Below are positions 17,689 through 26,513 of a stretch of DNA of 64,000 nucleotides, piece after piece. The translations under genes were made by a program, and so were the position numbers. Source of the DNA: Geomonas azotofigens (GTDB taxonomy: Bacteria > Desulfobacterota > Desulfuromonadia > Geobacterales > Geobacteraceae); the NCBI RefSeq assembly GCF_018919395.1, contig NZ_JAHLME010000003.1:682001-746000 (forward strand). Reading direction: 5' to 3'. Below the pieces are notes generated by a model. It ran no database searches. It worked only from the letters and a program-made list of their open reading frames with translations, and was not told the DNA's origin. Position 1 is the stretch's first letter; each line of letters opens with the position of its first letter.

Positions 17689-20319
17689 ATGGAAGACAAT
17701 TTTGAGATGGAAGAAGAGTTTATCCCGAACGGATATGTGGATGAGGAGGGAGTCAAATGGGTGAAATCCCGTTGTTTCTTCTGTCACTCCCATTGCAGCA
17801 TGCTGGTCGGCTCGAAGGACGGCGTCATCGTCAAGATGAAGCAGAACACCGCCGACTTCTCGTCGAGCATGTGCGAAAGGATCGGTGACAACGGCGAGCG
17901 GGCCATCAAGTTCCACTACCACCCGAAGCGGATCAACCACGCCCTGAAAAGGGCGGGGGAGCGCGGCGAGGACAAGTGGGAGCAGATCCCGTACGAGCAG
18001 GCTCTGGACGAGATCGCCGCCAAGTTGAGCGAGCTCAAGGAGAAGTACGGCCCGGAAACGCTTACCGCCATCGAAGGGACCTACCGCTCCGACCACCTCT
18101 GGGCCAGAAGCCGCTTCACGAACCTGTGGGGGAACCCCGGCAACATCGCCGATCCCGGCACCATCTGCTGGTGCGCCCTCTACGCCATCAACATGGCGAT
18201 GTGCGGCTTCACCACCGAGACCGCGTTCAACCACACCATCGGCAGCGCGAAGACCATCGTGATCTGGGGCACGCGCCTCACCGAGCGCTACAGCCCCAAG
18301 AGCTGGGTCACCAAGATACTCAGAGACGCCTACGAGCATCCCTACGAGGAGCGCCCCAACCTGATCGTCATCGACCCGGTGATGATCGACCCGGTCCGCC
18401 ACGCCGACATGTACCTGCAGATCCGCCCGGGGACCGACCTGGCGCTCATGCTCGGCTGGTGCAACGTCATCCTCAACGAAGGGGTGTACGACCGTGACTT
18501 CCTCACCAACTGGTCCAACGGCCCCTTCCTGATCCGCATGGACCAGGGGATCCTGTTGAGGGAGACCGATCTCGACGCAAAGGGCAACCCGGACAACTTC
18601 GTCGGTTGGGACGAGGCCGCCGGCAAGCCCGCCGTCTGGCTCTCCGCCGAAAACCGCTACCGCGACGACGGGGTGAAGAACTCCCTGGAAGGAGAGTTCG
18701 AAGTCACCCTGGCCGACGGCTCCAAGGTGACCTGCCGGACCGCCTTCGACCTGATCAAGAAGAAGATCGACGAATACCCGCCGGATTACGTCTCCGACAT
18801 CACGGGGATTCCGGTGGACAAGATCCGCAAGTCGGCGCTCATGTACGCCACCCAGGGGCCGAGCACCATCGGCTGGGGTGTGGCGGTCGACCAGCAGGGG
18901 TGGAACGCAACCTACGCTGGCATGGCCAAGATGCTGCTTCGCTCCTTCACCAACAACCTGGACATCAACGGCGGCGACTACATCCCCGAGCCGGGGCCGG
19001 TCATCAACGGCGTCTTCCCGGTGCGCGACTGCGAGCTTGAACTGGCCGAGGCGGTCTCCCCCGAGGCACGCAAGAAGCTGATCGGCGGCGACGTCCACCG
19101 CTTCATGGGGTGGGAGGGCTTCGAACTGCTCGACAAGCCGTACCGCGAGATGTGGGGCATCCCCCGTCCGCAGGTGCACCAGCTCCTCTCCTCGGCGCCG
19201 ATGGTCTGGAGGGCGATGCTCAACAGCGATCCCTATCCGGTCAAGGCAGCCATCTGCTGGTCCGGCAACCCGATGGTCTGGTCGCCCAACTCGAAGCTGG
19301 TGAACAAGGCGCTCCGCAGCCTGGAGCTGTTCGTGGTGCTCGAGTACTTCAAGACCCCGACCGCCGCCCTGGCAGACTACATCCTGCCGGCCGCCGACTG
19401 GATGGAGCGTCCGCTCTGCTCGACCGTGGAAGACTCGGCCGACATCTACCTGGGAGGCGACCGCGCGGTGCCGCCGCACGCCGACCGTCGCATGGACTAC
19501 GACTTCTTCCGCGCCCTGGGCATGCGCCTTGGCCAGGAGAACGACTGGCCGTGGGAGACCTATGAGGAGGTCATCGCTCACAGGCTGGAGAGGGTCGGTA
19601 TCAGCTACGAGGAGTTCTGTGAGACCGGCTTTCTCCCCCCCAACGTGCAGGAGAAAAAGCACGAGATGATCCGCGAGAAGGACGGCCAGGTGCGCGGCTT
19701 CGCCACCGCCTCGCGCAGGCTGGAGATCTATCCGAGCGCCTTCGAGACGCTGGGCTACGACCCGATCCCGTACTACCGCGAGCCGGCCGAGTCCCCCTTC
19801 AGCACCCCGGAGCTCGCCAAGGAGTACCCGATCATCCTGACCACCGGCGGCCGCTGGTCGCCCATGTTCCACTCCGAGCACCGCGTGCCGGGCACCGGCA
19901 CCAGGGAGATGTTCCCCTGGCCGATCTTCCAGATCCACCTGGAAACCGCCCGCGAAAACGGCATCGCCGACGGCGACTGGTGCTGGATCGAATCGCCGCG
20001 GGGCCGCGTGAAGCAGAGGGCCAGGATCGGTTTCGACATCGCCCCGGGGGTGATCATCGCCCAGCCCAGCTGGTGGTTCCCGGAGCAGCCGGCGGAAGAT
20101 CCGTGGCAGTGCGGCTGCTGGGACTCCAACATCAACGTGCTCACCAACGACGATCCGGCGACCCTGGATGAGATGTGCGGCAACTGGACCAATCGCGGGC
20201 TGCTCTGCAAGGTTTACCGCTGTGAAGAGATAGAGAGGATCTCGGACAGGGTCTCCCACACTCTCTTCGTCGATGGAAAGTCCGGATACCCCGGCGTTTC
20301 GGGTATCACCAACCGGTAA
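17689..20319 (+). CDS. DMSO-reductase-family molybdopterin oxidoreductase, second catalytic subunit
   Basis: The 876-residue protein belongs to the same family as the one at 9384, with the usual CX2CX3C spacing (C29, C32, C36) and a fourth Cys at C62. The molybdopterin domain is visible in WEQIPYEQALDEIAAK, LNLWG-like FTNLWGNPGN and QIRPGTDLALML; the C-terminal domain includes SNINVLTNDDPAT. It has an extra acidic N-terminal 25 residues (MEDNFEMEEEF). No signal peptide is visible. It follows E2 by 40 bases with an AAGGAG ribosome site. The nearby ferredoxin (20412) is a likely electron partner. The overall gene order, molybdoenzyme plus E1/E2 plus molybdoenzyme, resembles the anaerobic resorcinol/hydroxyhydroquinone pathway logic; that comparison is inference. 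Confidence 0.9.
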   Translation: MEDNFEMEEEFIPNGYVDEEGVKWVKSRCFFCHSHCSMLVGSKDGVIVKMKQNTADFSSSMCERIGDNGERAIKFHYHPKRINHALKRAGERGEDKWEQIPYEQALDEIAAKLSELKEKYGPETLTAIEGTYRSDHLWARSRFTNLWGNPGNIADPGTICWCALYAINMAMCGFTTETAFNHTIGSAKTIVIWGTRLTERYSPKSWVTKILRDAYEHPYEERPNLIVIDPVMIDPVRHADMYLQIRPGTDLALMLGWCNVILNEGVYDRDFLTNWSNGPFLIRMDQGILLRETDLDAKGNPDNFVGWDEAAGKPAVWLSAENRYRDDGVKNSLEGEFEVTLADGSKVTCRTAFDLIKKKIDEYPPDYVSDITGIPVDKIRKSALMYATQGPSTIGWGVAVDQQGWNATYAGMAKMLLRSFTNNLDINGGDYIPEPGPVINGVFPVRDCELELAEAVSPEARKKLIGGDVHRFMGWEGFELLDKPYREMWGIPRPQVHQLLSSAPMVWRAMLNSDPYPVKAAICWSGNPMVWSPNSKLVNKALRSLELFVVLEYFKTPTAALADYILPAADWMERPLCSTVEDSADIYLGGDRAVPPHADRRMDYDFFRALGMRLGQENDWPWETYEEVIAHRLERVGISYEEFCETGFLPPNVQEKKHEMIREKDGQVRGFATASRRLEIYPSAFETLGYDPIPYYREPAESPFSTPELAKEYPIILTTGGRWSPMFHSEHRVPGTGTREMFPWPIFQIHLETARENGIADGDWCWIESPRGRVKQRARIGFDIAPGVIIAQPSWWFPEQPAEDPWQCGCWDSNINVLTNDDPATLDEMCGNWTNRGLLCKVYRCEEIERISDRVSHTLFVDGKSGYPGVSGITNR

Positions 20320-20333
20320 TCGGCAGTCATAGC

Positions 20334-20378
20334 GGGACAGGCGCCTCGGAAAACAGTTTTCGAAGGGGCGCCTGTCCC
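20334..20378 (+). terminator. Long palindrome after the second molybdoenzyme
   Basis: A 12-bp perfect stem, GGGACAGGCGCC / GGCGCCTGTCCC, encloses a second smaller stem (GAAAAC / GTTTTC). No T-run follows, so it may be a REP-type element, an RNA-stability element or an attenuator rather than a classical terminator. It shares the GGGACAGGC core with 13042-13070. Confidence 0.65.
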
Positions 20379-20411
20379 GGACCAAACCGAGGTCGACAGC
20401 GCAGGTGTGAC

Positions 20412-20720
20412 ATGAGCCATGGAATCAGACCTACCGGTCACAAGGTGAAAATCAACGAACGGAGGTGCGTGCACTGTGGCAGATGCCTGAAGGTGTGCGC
20501 CAGAAAAAACTTCCGGCAGACGGCGGATGGCAAAGTTGCGGTTGTGGAGAAAACCAACTGCAACGGATGCACCAAGTGCCGGGATGCCTGCCTGACCAAG
20601 GCCATCGCCGTAGGCGCGGAACCGATGCAAAAATACGAGTCAGCGCGTCAGTTGATCAAGCGGTCAGCTGATCCTGAAACAAATCAAAAGGAGACACGAA
20701 CATGGCCTACAGCACAGTGA
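20412..20720 (+). CDS. Ferredoxin-like protein with two 4Fe-4S clusters
   Basis: The 102-residue protein has two classical cluster motifs: C19, C22, C25, C29 and C50, C53, C56, C60 (both CX2CX2CX3C). The second set is not followed by the usual Pro (RDACLTK), nor is the first (KVCARK), which makes it less like a clostridial ferredoxin and more like a small enzyme subunit. The C-terminal 35 residues are polar. It overlaps the next gene by 19 bases. It probably carries electrons for the molybdoenzyme encoded just upstream, or for both molybdoenzymes. Confidence 0.85.
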   Translation: MSHGIRPTGHKVKINERRCVHCGRCLKVCARKNFRQTADGKVAVVEKTNCNGCTKCRDACLTKAIAVGAEPMQKYESARQLIKRSADPETNQKETRTWPTAQ

Positions 20721-21028
20721 AGGAAATCATCGAAAAGATGCCGGCGGTATTCGACGCGAACGCCGCCCAAGGGACCAACTGCGTTTTCCAGTTCAACATC
20801 ACCGGCGATGACGGCGGGATCTGGAACATAACCGTGAAGGACGGGACCTGCGAGCTCCAGGAGGGAACCCATGCCGCTCCCACCGTTGCCCTCACCATGG
20901 CCGGCACTACCTGGCTTTCCATCGTCAACAAGAAGATGAATGCCATGCAGGCGAGCATGAGCGGCAGGCTGAAGACCGTCGGCAGCATGATGATCGCGCA
21001 GAAGATACCGACGATCTTTCCGCTGTAG
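20702..21028 (+). CDS. SCP2 sterol-binding domain protein
   Basis: The 108-residue protein is a single SCP2 domain: an N-terminal helix (TVKEIIEKMPAVFD), strands with NITGDDGGIWNITVKDG, and a C-terminal helix after the TWLSIVNKKMNAMQASMSGRLK segment. SCP2 domains bind lipids, sterols or acyl-CoA in a hydrophobic tunnel. It overlaps the ferredoxin gene and has the ribosome site AAGGAGAC. Here it may hold a hydrophobic intermediate or acyl-CoA; that is inference from the family and from the beta-oxidation neighbours. Confidence 0.88.
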   Translation: MAYSTVKEIIEKMPAVFDANAAQGTNCVFQFNITGDDGGIWNITVKDGTCELQEGTHAAPTVALTMAGTTWLSIVNKKMNAMQASMSGRLKTVGSMMIAQKIPTIFPL

Positions 21029-21068
21029 CGGCGCCGCCAGGCCCAGCCGGGACGGGACGGGATCCATC

Positions 21069-21890
21069 ATGGAAATCACCAGAGAGTTTCATGGCAAAAA
21101 AGAACGCGGCCTCCCCCTGGGTATGGGGGGGGGCGAAACAAGCGGGGTCCGGGCGAGAAAGCCCGCGGACAAGGTCCGATACCGGCTGCAGATCATCGAC
21201 GAGGCCCTCTCCCTGCTCGCGCTGATTTTCCAATCGGGGAGCCGGATGAATCTCGCGGAAGTCATCGCGGCGTCGGGCATGACCAAGAACAAGACCTTCC
21301 GCATGCTGACCACGATGGAGTACCGAGGCGTCATCGATAAAGACCGCGACGGCAGATATCACTTCGGCATGAACACCTTCATGGTGGCCCGCCGCGCCTT
21401 GACCCGCATAGAACTGCCGGAGGCGGTCCCGTTTCTGAGGGAACTGGCCCTGCTGCTGAACGAGGAGGTATATCTCGCGCGCAAGAGGGACGGGCAGACC
21501 ATGCTGGTTGCGGTGGCCAACTCCCGGCAGAAGGTTACCGTGCGCTCCTATCTCGGCCTGCTGCTGCCGGAGCCGCCCGGCTGCCCGGCCATCGAAGGGG
21601 CCCAGGTCACGGAAGGGGTGCTGGATCCGGAGATCACCACGGTGGCGGTCGACCTTCCACCTTTCGGAGACGGCGAATTCGGTGCCTTGGTCGTGGTCGC
21701 GCCGACCTTCAGGATGGCGCCGGAGCGGGTCAGGACCGAGGTGATTCCGGCCCTGCGCAAAACGGTGGGGCGGATGGGGCGCTTATCGGCGAACTCGGTG
21801 CTGCGCACGCTCCAAAAAGGGGGAGCCGCGCAGGGGGGGGAGCGAAAGAGCAGACCCTCACGGGCAAAGCGACCGGAACGCCCGGTGTAA
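21069..21890 (+). CDS. IclR-family transcriptional regulator
   Basis: The 273-residue protein has an N-terminal winged helix (about residues 38-100: IIDEALSLLALIFQ, NLAEVIAASGMTKNKTFRML) and a C-terminal effector-binding domain of IclR type, shortened compared with typical members. It starts only 41 bases after the SCP2 gene, with no visible ribosome site close to the first ATG. The N-terminal 35 residues are basic and Gly-rich, so a later start is possible. The C-terminal 20 residues are Lys/Arg-rich. IclR proteins often control catabolic operons next to them; it may respond to an intermediate of this pathway. Confidence 0.85.
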   Translation: MEITREFHGKKERGLPLGMGGGETSGVRARKPADKVRYRLQIIDEALSLLALIFQSGSRMNLAEVIAASGMTKNKTFRMLTTMEYRGVIDKDRDGRYHFGMNTFMVARRALTRIELPEAVPFLRELALLLNEEVYLARKRDGQTMLVAVANSRQKVTVRSYLGLLLPEPPGCPAIEGAQVTEGVLDPEITTVAVDLPPFGDGEFGALVVVAPTFRMAPERVRTEVIPALRKTVGRMGRLSANSVLRTLQKGGAAQGGERKSRPSRAKRPERPV

Positions 21891-21965
21891 CAGACAGAAT
21901 GGGTTCCGGCCCCGCCCGACAGGCTGGCCGGCTTGTGGCAAAAGTCCAAACACGAGGTTTCTGAA

Positions 21966-23177
21966 ATGAACATTCACGAATACCAGGCGAAAGCGATTCT
22001 GCGCAAGTTCGGCGTCCCCGTTCCCGACGGGCACGTCTGCTACAACGGGGCGAGCGCCCGCGAGTGGGCGAAGCGCCTGGGCGACGGCCCGTGGGTCGTC
22101 AAGGCCCAGATCCACGCCGGCGGCAGGGGGAAGGGTGGCGGCGTCAAGCTGGCCCGCACCTCCGACGAGGTCCGCAGCACCGCGCGCGACATGCTCGGCA
22201 TGACGCTGCGCACCCACCAGACCGGTCCCGAAGGGAAGGTGGTGCACCGCGTCCTGATCGAAAACGGCTGCAACATCGCCCGCGAGCTGTACGTGAGCCT
22301 GCTGGTGGACCGGGCCACCTCCAAGGTGACCGTGATGGCCTCCACCGAAGGGGGGATGGACATCGAGGAGGTGGCGGCCATCTCCCCGGAGAAGATCTTC
22401 ACCGAGGCGGTCGACCCGCTGGTGGGGCTGACCCCCTTCCAGTGCAGAAAGCTCGCTTTCAGCCTGGGGCTCAATGGCAAGCTCACCAACAAGGCGGCCA
22501 AGGTCCTGTCCAACCTCTACACCACGTTCATCGCCTGCGACTGCTCGCTGCTGGAAATCAACCCGCTGGTGGTGACCGCAGAGGGGGACCTGCTCGCCCT
22601 GGACGCGAAGTTCGGCTTCGACGACAACGCCCTGTTCCGTCACCTGCAGATCGCCGACATGCGCGACTTCGACGAGGAGGATCCCAACGAGGTGGAGGCG
22701 TCCCAGCACGACCTCTCCTACGTGTCGCTCTCCGGCAACATCGGCTGTCTCGTGAACGGCGCCGGGCTCGCCATGGCGACCATGGACATCATAAAGTTCT
22801 CCGGCGGCGCCCCGGCCAACTTCCTGGACGTAGGCGGCGGGGCCACCACCGAGCGGGTCACCGAGGCCTTCAAACTCATCCTCTCCGACAAGAACGTCAA
22901 GGGGATCCTGGTCAATATCTTCGGCGGCATCATGAAGTGCGACGTGATCGCGACCGGCGTCATCGAGGCCGCCAAGCAGGTCTCCCTGAACGTCCCGCTG
23001 GTGGTCCGGCTGGAAGGGACCAACGTCGAGCTGGGGAAGAAACTGCTGGCCGAAAGCGGCCTCAACATCATCGCCGCAGACGGCATGGCCGACGCCGCCA
23101 AAAAGATCGTGCGGGCCGTGTCCGGCGAAAAGGGCCACGCTTCCTGCACATGTTCGCAGCCCGCGGCCACCGCCTAA
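21966..23177 (+). CDS. sucC: Succinyl-CoA synthetase beta subunit (ADP-forming type)
   Basis: The 403-residue protein starts [12 protein letters not shown], the typical SucC N-terminus, and has the ATP-grasp fold ([19 protein letters not shown]) and the C-terminal ligase domain ([15 protein letters not shown]). The ATG at 21966 is chosen because it begins the conserved sequence; an upstream in-frame ATG adds 11 non-conserved residues. It pairs with sucD after 13 bases. It may recover the acyl-CoA bond energy as ATP or supply an acyl-CoA. A related malate-CoA ligase activity cannot be excluded. The C-terminal tail [11 protein letters not shown] is unusual, with two Cys. Confidence 0.93.
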   Translation: MNIHEYQAKAILRKFGVPVPDGHVCYNGASAREWAKRLGDGPWVVKAQIHAGGRGKGGGVKLARTSDEVRSTARDMLGMTLRTHQTGPEGKVVHRVLIENGCNIARELYVSLLVDRATSKVTVMASTEGGMDIEEVAAISPEKIFTEAVDPLVGLTPFQCRKLAFSLGLNGKLTNKAAKVLSNLYTTFIACDCSLLEINPLVVTAEGDLLALDAKFGFDDNALFRHLQIADMRDFDEEDPNEVEASQHDLSYVSLSGNIGCLVNGAGLAMATMDIIKFSGGAPANFLDVGGGATTERVTEAFKLILSDKNVKGILVNIFGGIMKCDVIATGVIEAAKQVSLNVPLVVRLEGTNVELGKKLLAESGLNIIAADGMADAAKKIVRAVSGEKGHASCTCSQPAATA

Positions 23178-23190
23178 GGAGAGAGATCCC

Positions 23191-24060
23191 ATGAGCATTC
23201 TGATCGACAGCAACACCAAGGTCATCACCCAGGGGCTGGGAGCCACCGGCCTCTTCCACGCCCAGGGGGCCCGTGAGTACGGCACCCGCATGGTCGGGGG
23301 GGTCACCCCCGGCAAGGGAGGAAGCGCCATCGACGGCTTCCCCGTCTTCGACACCGTGCAGGAGGCCGTGGAGCAGACCGGCGCCACCGCGAGCGTGATC
23401 TACGTTCCCCCCCCGTTCGCCGCCGACTCGATCATGGAGGCGGTCGACGCCGGCCTGGAACTGGTCATCTGCATCACGGAGGGGATTCCGGTCCTCGACA
23501 TGGTGAAGGTCAAGCAGTTTATGAGGGGGAAAAACACCCGCCTGATCGGCCCCAATTGCCCCGGCGTGATCACCCCCGGTGAGTGCAAGATCGGCATCAT
23601 GCCTGGCTACATCCACAAGCCCGGCAAGGTGGGCGTGGTCTCGCGCAGCGGCACCCTGACCTACGAGGCGGTCTGGCAGCTGACATCCCTCGGGCTCGGC
23701 CAGTCCACCTGCGTCGGCATCGGCGGCGACCCGGTTAACGGCACCAGCCACCTGGACTGCCTCAGGATGTTCGAGGAGGACCCGGGCACCGAGGCCGTCA
23801 TCATGATCGGCGAGATCGGCGGCAACGCCGAGGAGGAGGCGGCGCGTTTCGTCAAGGAGCACATGAAAAAGCCTGTCGCAGCCTACATCGCCGGCGTCAC
23901 CGCTCCCCCCGGCAAGCGAATGGGGCACGCCGGAGCCATCATCTCCGGCGGGAAAGGGACGGCCGCGGAGAAGGTCGCCGTGCTCGAGGAGTGCGGCATA
24001 AGCGTGGCCTCGAGCCCGGCGGACATGGCCCAGGCCCTGATGCAGGTCTACCGACCATAG
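23191..24060 (+). CDS. sucD: Succinyl-CoA synthetase alpha subunit
   Basis: The 289-residue protein has the N-terminal CoA-binding Rossmann domain ([17 protein letters not shown], a slight change from the common GITG pattern) and the phospho-histidine segment [16 protein letters not shown]. The length is the family norm. It follows sucC with GGAGAG as ribosome site. Together the two subunits interconvert acyl-CoA and the free acid with a nucleoside triphosphate. Confidence 0.94.
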   Translation: MSILIDSNTKVITQGLGATGLFHAQGAREYGTRMVGGVTPGKGGSAIDGFPVFDTVQEAVEQTGATASVIYVPPPFAADSIMEAVDAGLELVICITEGIPVLDMVKVKQFMRGKNTRLIGPNCPGVITPGECKIGIMPGYIHKPGKVGVVSRSGTLTYEAVWQLTSLGLGQSTCVGIGGDPVNGTSHLDCLRMFEEDPGTEAVIMIGEIGGNAEEEAARFVKEHMKKPVAAYIAGVTAPPGKRMGHAGAIISGGKGTAAEKVAVLEECGISVASSPADMAQALMQVYRP

Positions 24061-24080
24061 CCCAACGGCGGGGTGCGATC

Positions 24081-24257
24081 ATGGAAAACCGCAAGGCGGA
24101 GCTAAAGAGCTGCGTGGTGTCGGTAAGGGTCACCAGCGAGGAGAAGGAACTCCTCGAAGCGATAAGCGCACGGGGGCGCACCACCGTCACCGATGTCATG
24201 CGCGAAGCCTTGCGCGCCACCATCTCCCCGGATGCCCCCGACCGGGAACGCGCCTAA
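24081..24257 (+). CDS. Small ribbon-helix-helix-like protein
   Basis: The 58-residue protein has a beta strand (SCVVSVRVT) followed by two helices (SEEKELLEAISARG, TVTDVMREALRATI), the pattern of ribbon-helix-helix DNA-binding proteins of the CopG/Arc type. The ATG at 24081 is 20 bases after sucD. No toxin-like gene sits beside it, so an antitoxin role is not supported. It may be a local regulator of the Etf genes that follow; this is inference. Confidence 0.65.
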   Translation: MENRKAELKSCVVSVRVTSEEKELLEAISARGRTTVTDVMREALRATISPDAPDRERA

Positions 24258-24300
24258 CGGGTGACGAACAGGCCGGGGGCGCGACTTACGGAGCTTTTAC

Positions 24301-25113
24301 ATGCTGGTCATATCATGCATCAAGCAGGTACCTGACACGACGCAGGTCAAGATCGACCCGGTCACCAACACGCTGATCCGGGACGGCATCCCGTTCATCA
24401 TCAACCCGTACGACGCCCACGCGCTGGAAGAGGGGCTGCGGCTCAAGGACCGTTATGGCATGCGCAGCGTGGCGCTCTCCATGGGGCCGCCCAATACCGT
24501 GGCTACCCTGCGTAAGGCCTATGCCCTGGGGGTGGACGAAGCCATCCTCCTCTCGGACCGGCGCTTCGGCGGCGCCGATACCCTTGCCACCAGCAAGGTG
24601 CTCTCCGCGGCGATCGCACGCCTGGCGCAGGAGGAAGAGGTGGCGGTGGTTTTGTGCGGCAAGCAGACCATCGACGGCGACACCGCCCAGGTCGGGCCTG
24701 GCATCGCCTCCCGTCTCGGCTACAGCCAGCTCACCCTGGTCGACAGGATCGAATGGGTGGATCCGCTGAAGAAGCGGATCCGGGTGCGGCGCAAGCTGGA
24801 AGGGCGCCACGAGATCGTGGAGGCTCCGCTTCCGGTGCTGATCACGGTGGTGCGGGAGCTGAACCGTCCCCGCTATCCGGTGGTGGCGAAGCGGCTGGAG
24901 GCCGAGGACAGGGAGGTCGCCCTGTGGGACAACGCGGTGCTGAAGCTCGAAGAGGAGAGCGTCGGTCTTAAGGGGTCACCGACCTGGGTAAGCAAGATCT
25001 TCTCCCCCGAGCGCGAGCAGGGCGAGATCATCGGCAACGGGATGGCAGACCCCCATGGGGCAGCCCTGCTGCTACTGGATAAGCTGGCGGAAAAGGACAT
25101 CCTGGCGCTGTAA
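24301..25113 (+). CDS. etfB: Electron transfer flavoprotein beta subunit, module 1
   Basis: The 270-residue protein is an EtfB/FixA homologue (MLVISCIKQVPDTTQVKIDP; GKQTIDGDTAQVGPGIASRLG). The DGDTAQVGP segment is the FAD/AMP-site sequence seen in Etf proteins of the electron-bifurcating group. It begins a three-gene module with the Fd-fused EtfA at 25139 and the CCG membrane protein at 26514. The likely task is to accept electrons from acyl-CoA dehydrogenase. Confidence 0.92.
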   Translation: MLVISCIKQVPDTTQVKIDPVTNTLIRDGIPFIINPYDAHALEEGLRLKDRYGMRSVALSMGPPNTVATLRKAYALGVDEAILLSDRRFGGADTLATSKVLSAAIARLAQEEEVAVVLCGKQTIDGDTAQVGPGIASRLGYSQLTLVDRIEWVDPLKKRIRVRRKLEGRHEIVEAPLPVLITVVRELNRPRYPVVAKRLEAEDREVALWDNAVLKLEEESVGLKGSPTWVSKIFSPEREQGEIIGNGMADPHGAALLLLDKLAEKDILAL

Positions 25114-25138
25114 CCGCCGCGCCACAAGGAACTATCAG

Positions 25139-26488
25139 ATGAGCGAAGGAACCAAGAAAACCGACAAGCCCCGCGGCGTGGCCCACCTGCTCGAGGGGGG
25201 ATGCATCGCCTGCGGCGCCCGCTGCCAAAGCTCATGCCCGGTGCACTGCATCGAGATGACCGACGCCGGCGAGCCGGTCATCGAAGGAGCCAAGTGCATC
25301 GGCTGCCGCAAGTGCCTGAAGGCCTGCCCGGTGTGCGCCCTGGAAATCCATTTCACCCCCGAGGAAGAGCTGCTTCTGGCCGAGCTCGCCCGGCAGGCGG
25401 GGGGAGCCGCCCAGGAGGAGCCCGATGAGGAGAGCCGGCAACTGCGGGAAAAGCTCGCGGGCTATCGCGGGGTCTGGGTCGTGGTGGAACAGTACGAAGG
25501 GCGCGCGGCCAAGGTCTCCTGGGAGCTCGTCGGGGCGGGAGCGGGGCTCGCCGCCCGACTGGAAGTGCCGCTCAGCGCGGTGATCATCGGCCACGAGGTC
25601 GAGCATCTGTGCAGCGAGGCCTTCGAACACGGCGCCGACCGGGCCATCCTGGTCGATGCACCGGTCTACCGCAACTACCGTACCCAGCCTTACACGGAAG
25701 CGGTCTTTCACCTGATCGGGAAACACCGCCCGGAGATCATCCTGATGGGGGCCACCGCCCAGGGACGGGACCTGGCCGGCGCGGTGGCAACGGTGGCCGG
25801 AACCGGGCTGACCGCCGACTGCACGGGCCTCGGCATCGACGACAGGCGCAACCTCATGCAGACACGGCCGGCGTTCGGCGGCAACATCATGGCCACCATC
25901 ATCTGCGACAATTTCCGCCCGCAGATGGCAACCGTGCGCCCCCACGTGATGTCCATGCCTCCGCTTCAGCCGGGCAGGACCGGGGAGGTGCTGCGCGAAC
26001 CCCTGGCCGCGCGCGAGGAGGACATCCTGGTCAAGGTGATCAGCGTGATCAGCGAACGCGAAGGCATGGACGACGTGGATGTGGCGGCGGCCGAAATCAT
26101 CGTCTCCGGGGGGCGCGGCCTGATGTGCAAGGAGAACTTTGCGCTCCTGCAGGAACTGGCCGACGAGCTGGGCGGGGTAGTCGGGGCATCGAGGAGCGCG
26201 GTGGACGCCGGCTGGATCTCTCACAGCCGCCAGGTCGGCCAGACCGGTAAGACCGTGCGTCCCAAGATCTACATCGCATGCGGGATCTCGGGAGCGATCC
26301 AGCACATGGTCGGGATGCAGGATTCCGATGTCATCATCGCCATCAACCGGGATCCCGCCGCCCCCATCTTTCAAGTGGCCACCTACGGCATCGTCGGCGA
26401 CCTGTTCGAGGTCGTGCCCTCGCTCATCCAGGGGGCGCGCGCGATGAAGGGGGCGCAAAATTCCGGTAGCGCCGCAAGCGCGGCCTGA
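25139..26488 (+). CDS. etfA: Electron transfer flavoprotein alpha subunit with N-terminal ferredoxin domain
   Basis: The 449-residue protein fuses a two-cluster ferredoxin domain (about residues 20-70: C22, C25, C29, C33, C37; C53, C56, C59, C63, C67) to a complete EtfA (VWVVVEQYEGRAAKVSWELV onwards; FAD site ACGISGAIQHMVG and INRDPAAPIFQVATYG). This layout is known from the caffeoyl-CoA reductase CarE type. The ATG at 25139 is preferred because AAGGA precedes it and the longer frame reads into the etfB end. The ferredoxin domain may pass electrons to the partner at 26514 or to a soluble ferredoxin. Confidence 0.93.
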   Translation: MSEGTKKTDKPRGVAHLLEGGCIACGARCQSSCPVHCIEMTDAGEPVIEGAKCIGCRKCLKACPVCALEIHFTPEEELLLAELARQAGGAAQEEPDEESRQLREKLAGYRGVWVVVEQYEGRAAKVSWELVGAGAGLAARLEVPLSAVIIGHEVEHLCSEAFEHGADRAILVDAPVYRNYRTQPYTEAVFHLIGKHRPEIILMGATAQGRDLAGAVATVAGTGLTADCTGLGIDDRRNLMQTRPAFGGNIMATIICDNFRPQMATVRPHVMSMPPLQPGRTGEVLREPLAAREEDILVKVISVISEREGMDDVDVAAAEIIVSGGRGLMCKENFALLQELADELGGVVGASRSAVDAGWISHSRQVGQTGKTVRPKIYIACGISGAIQHMVGMQDSDVIIAINRDPAAPIFQVATYGIVGDLFEVVPSLIQGARAMKGAQNSGSAASAA

Positions 26489-26513
26489 ACCAGAAGCTCT
26501 ACGAGGGATTACG

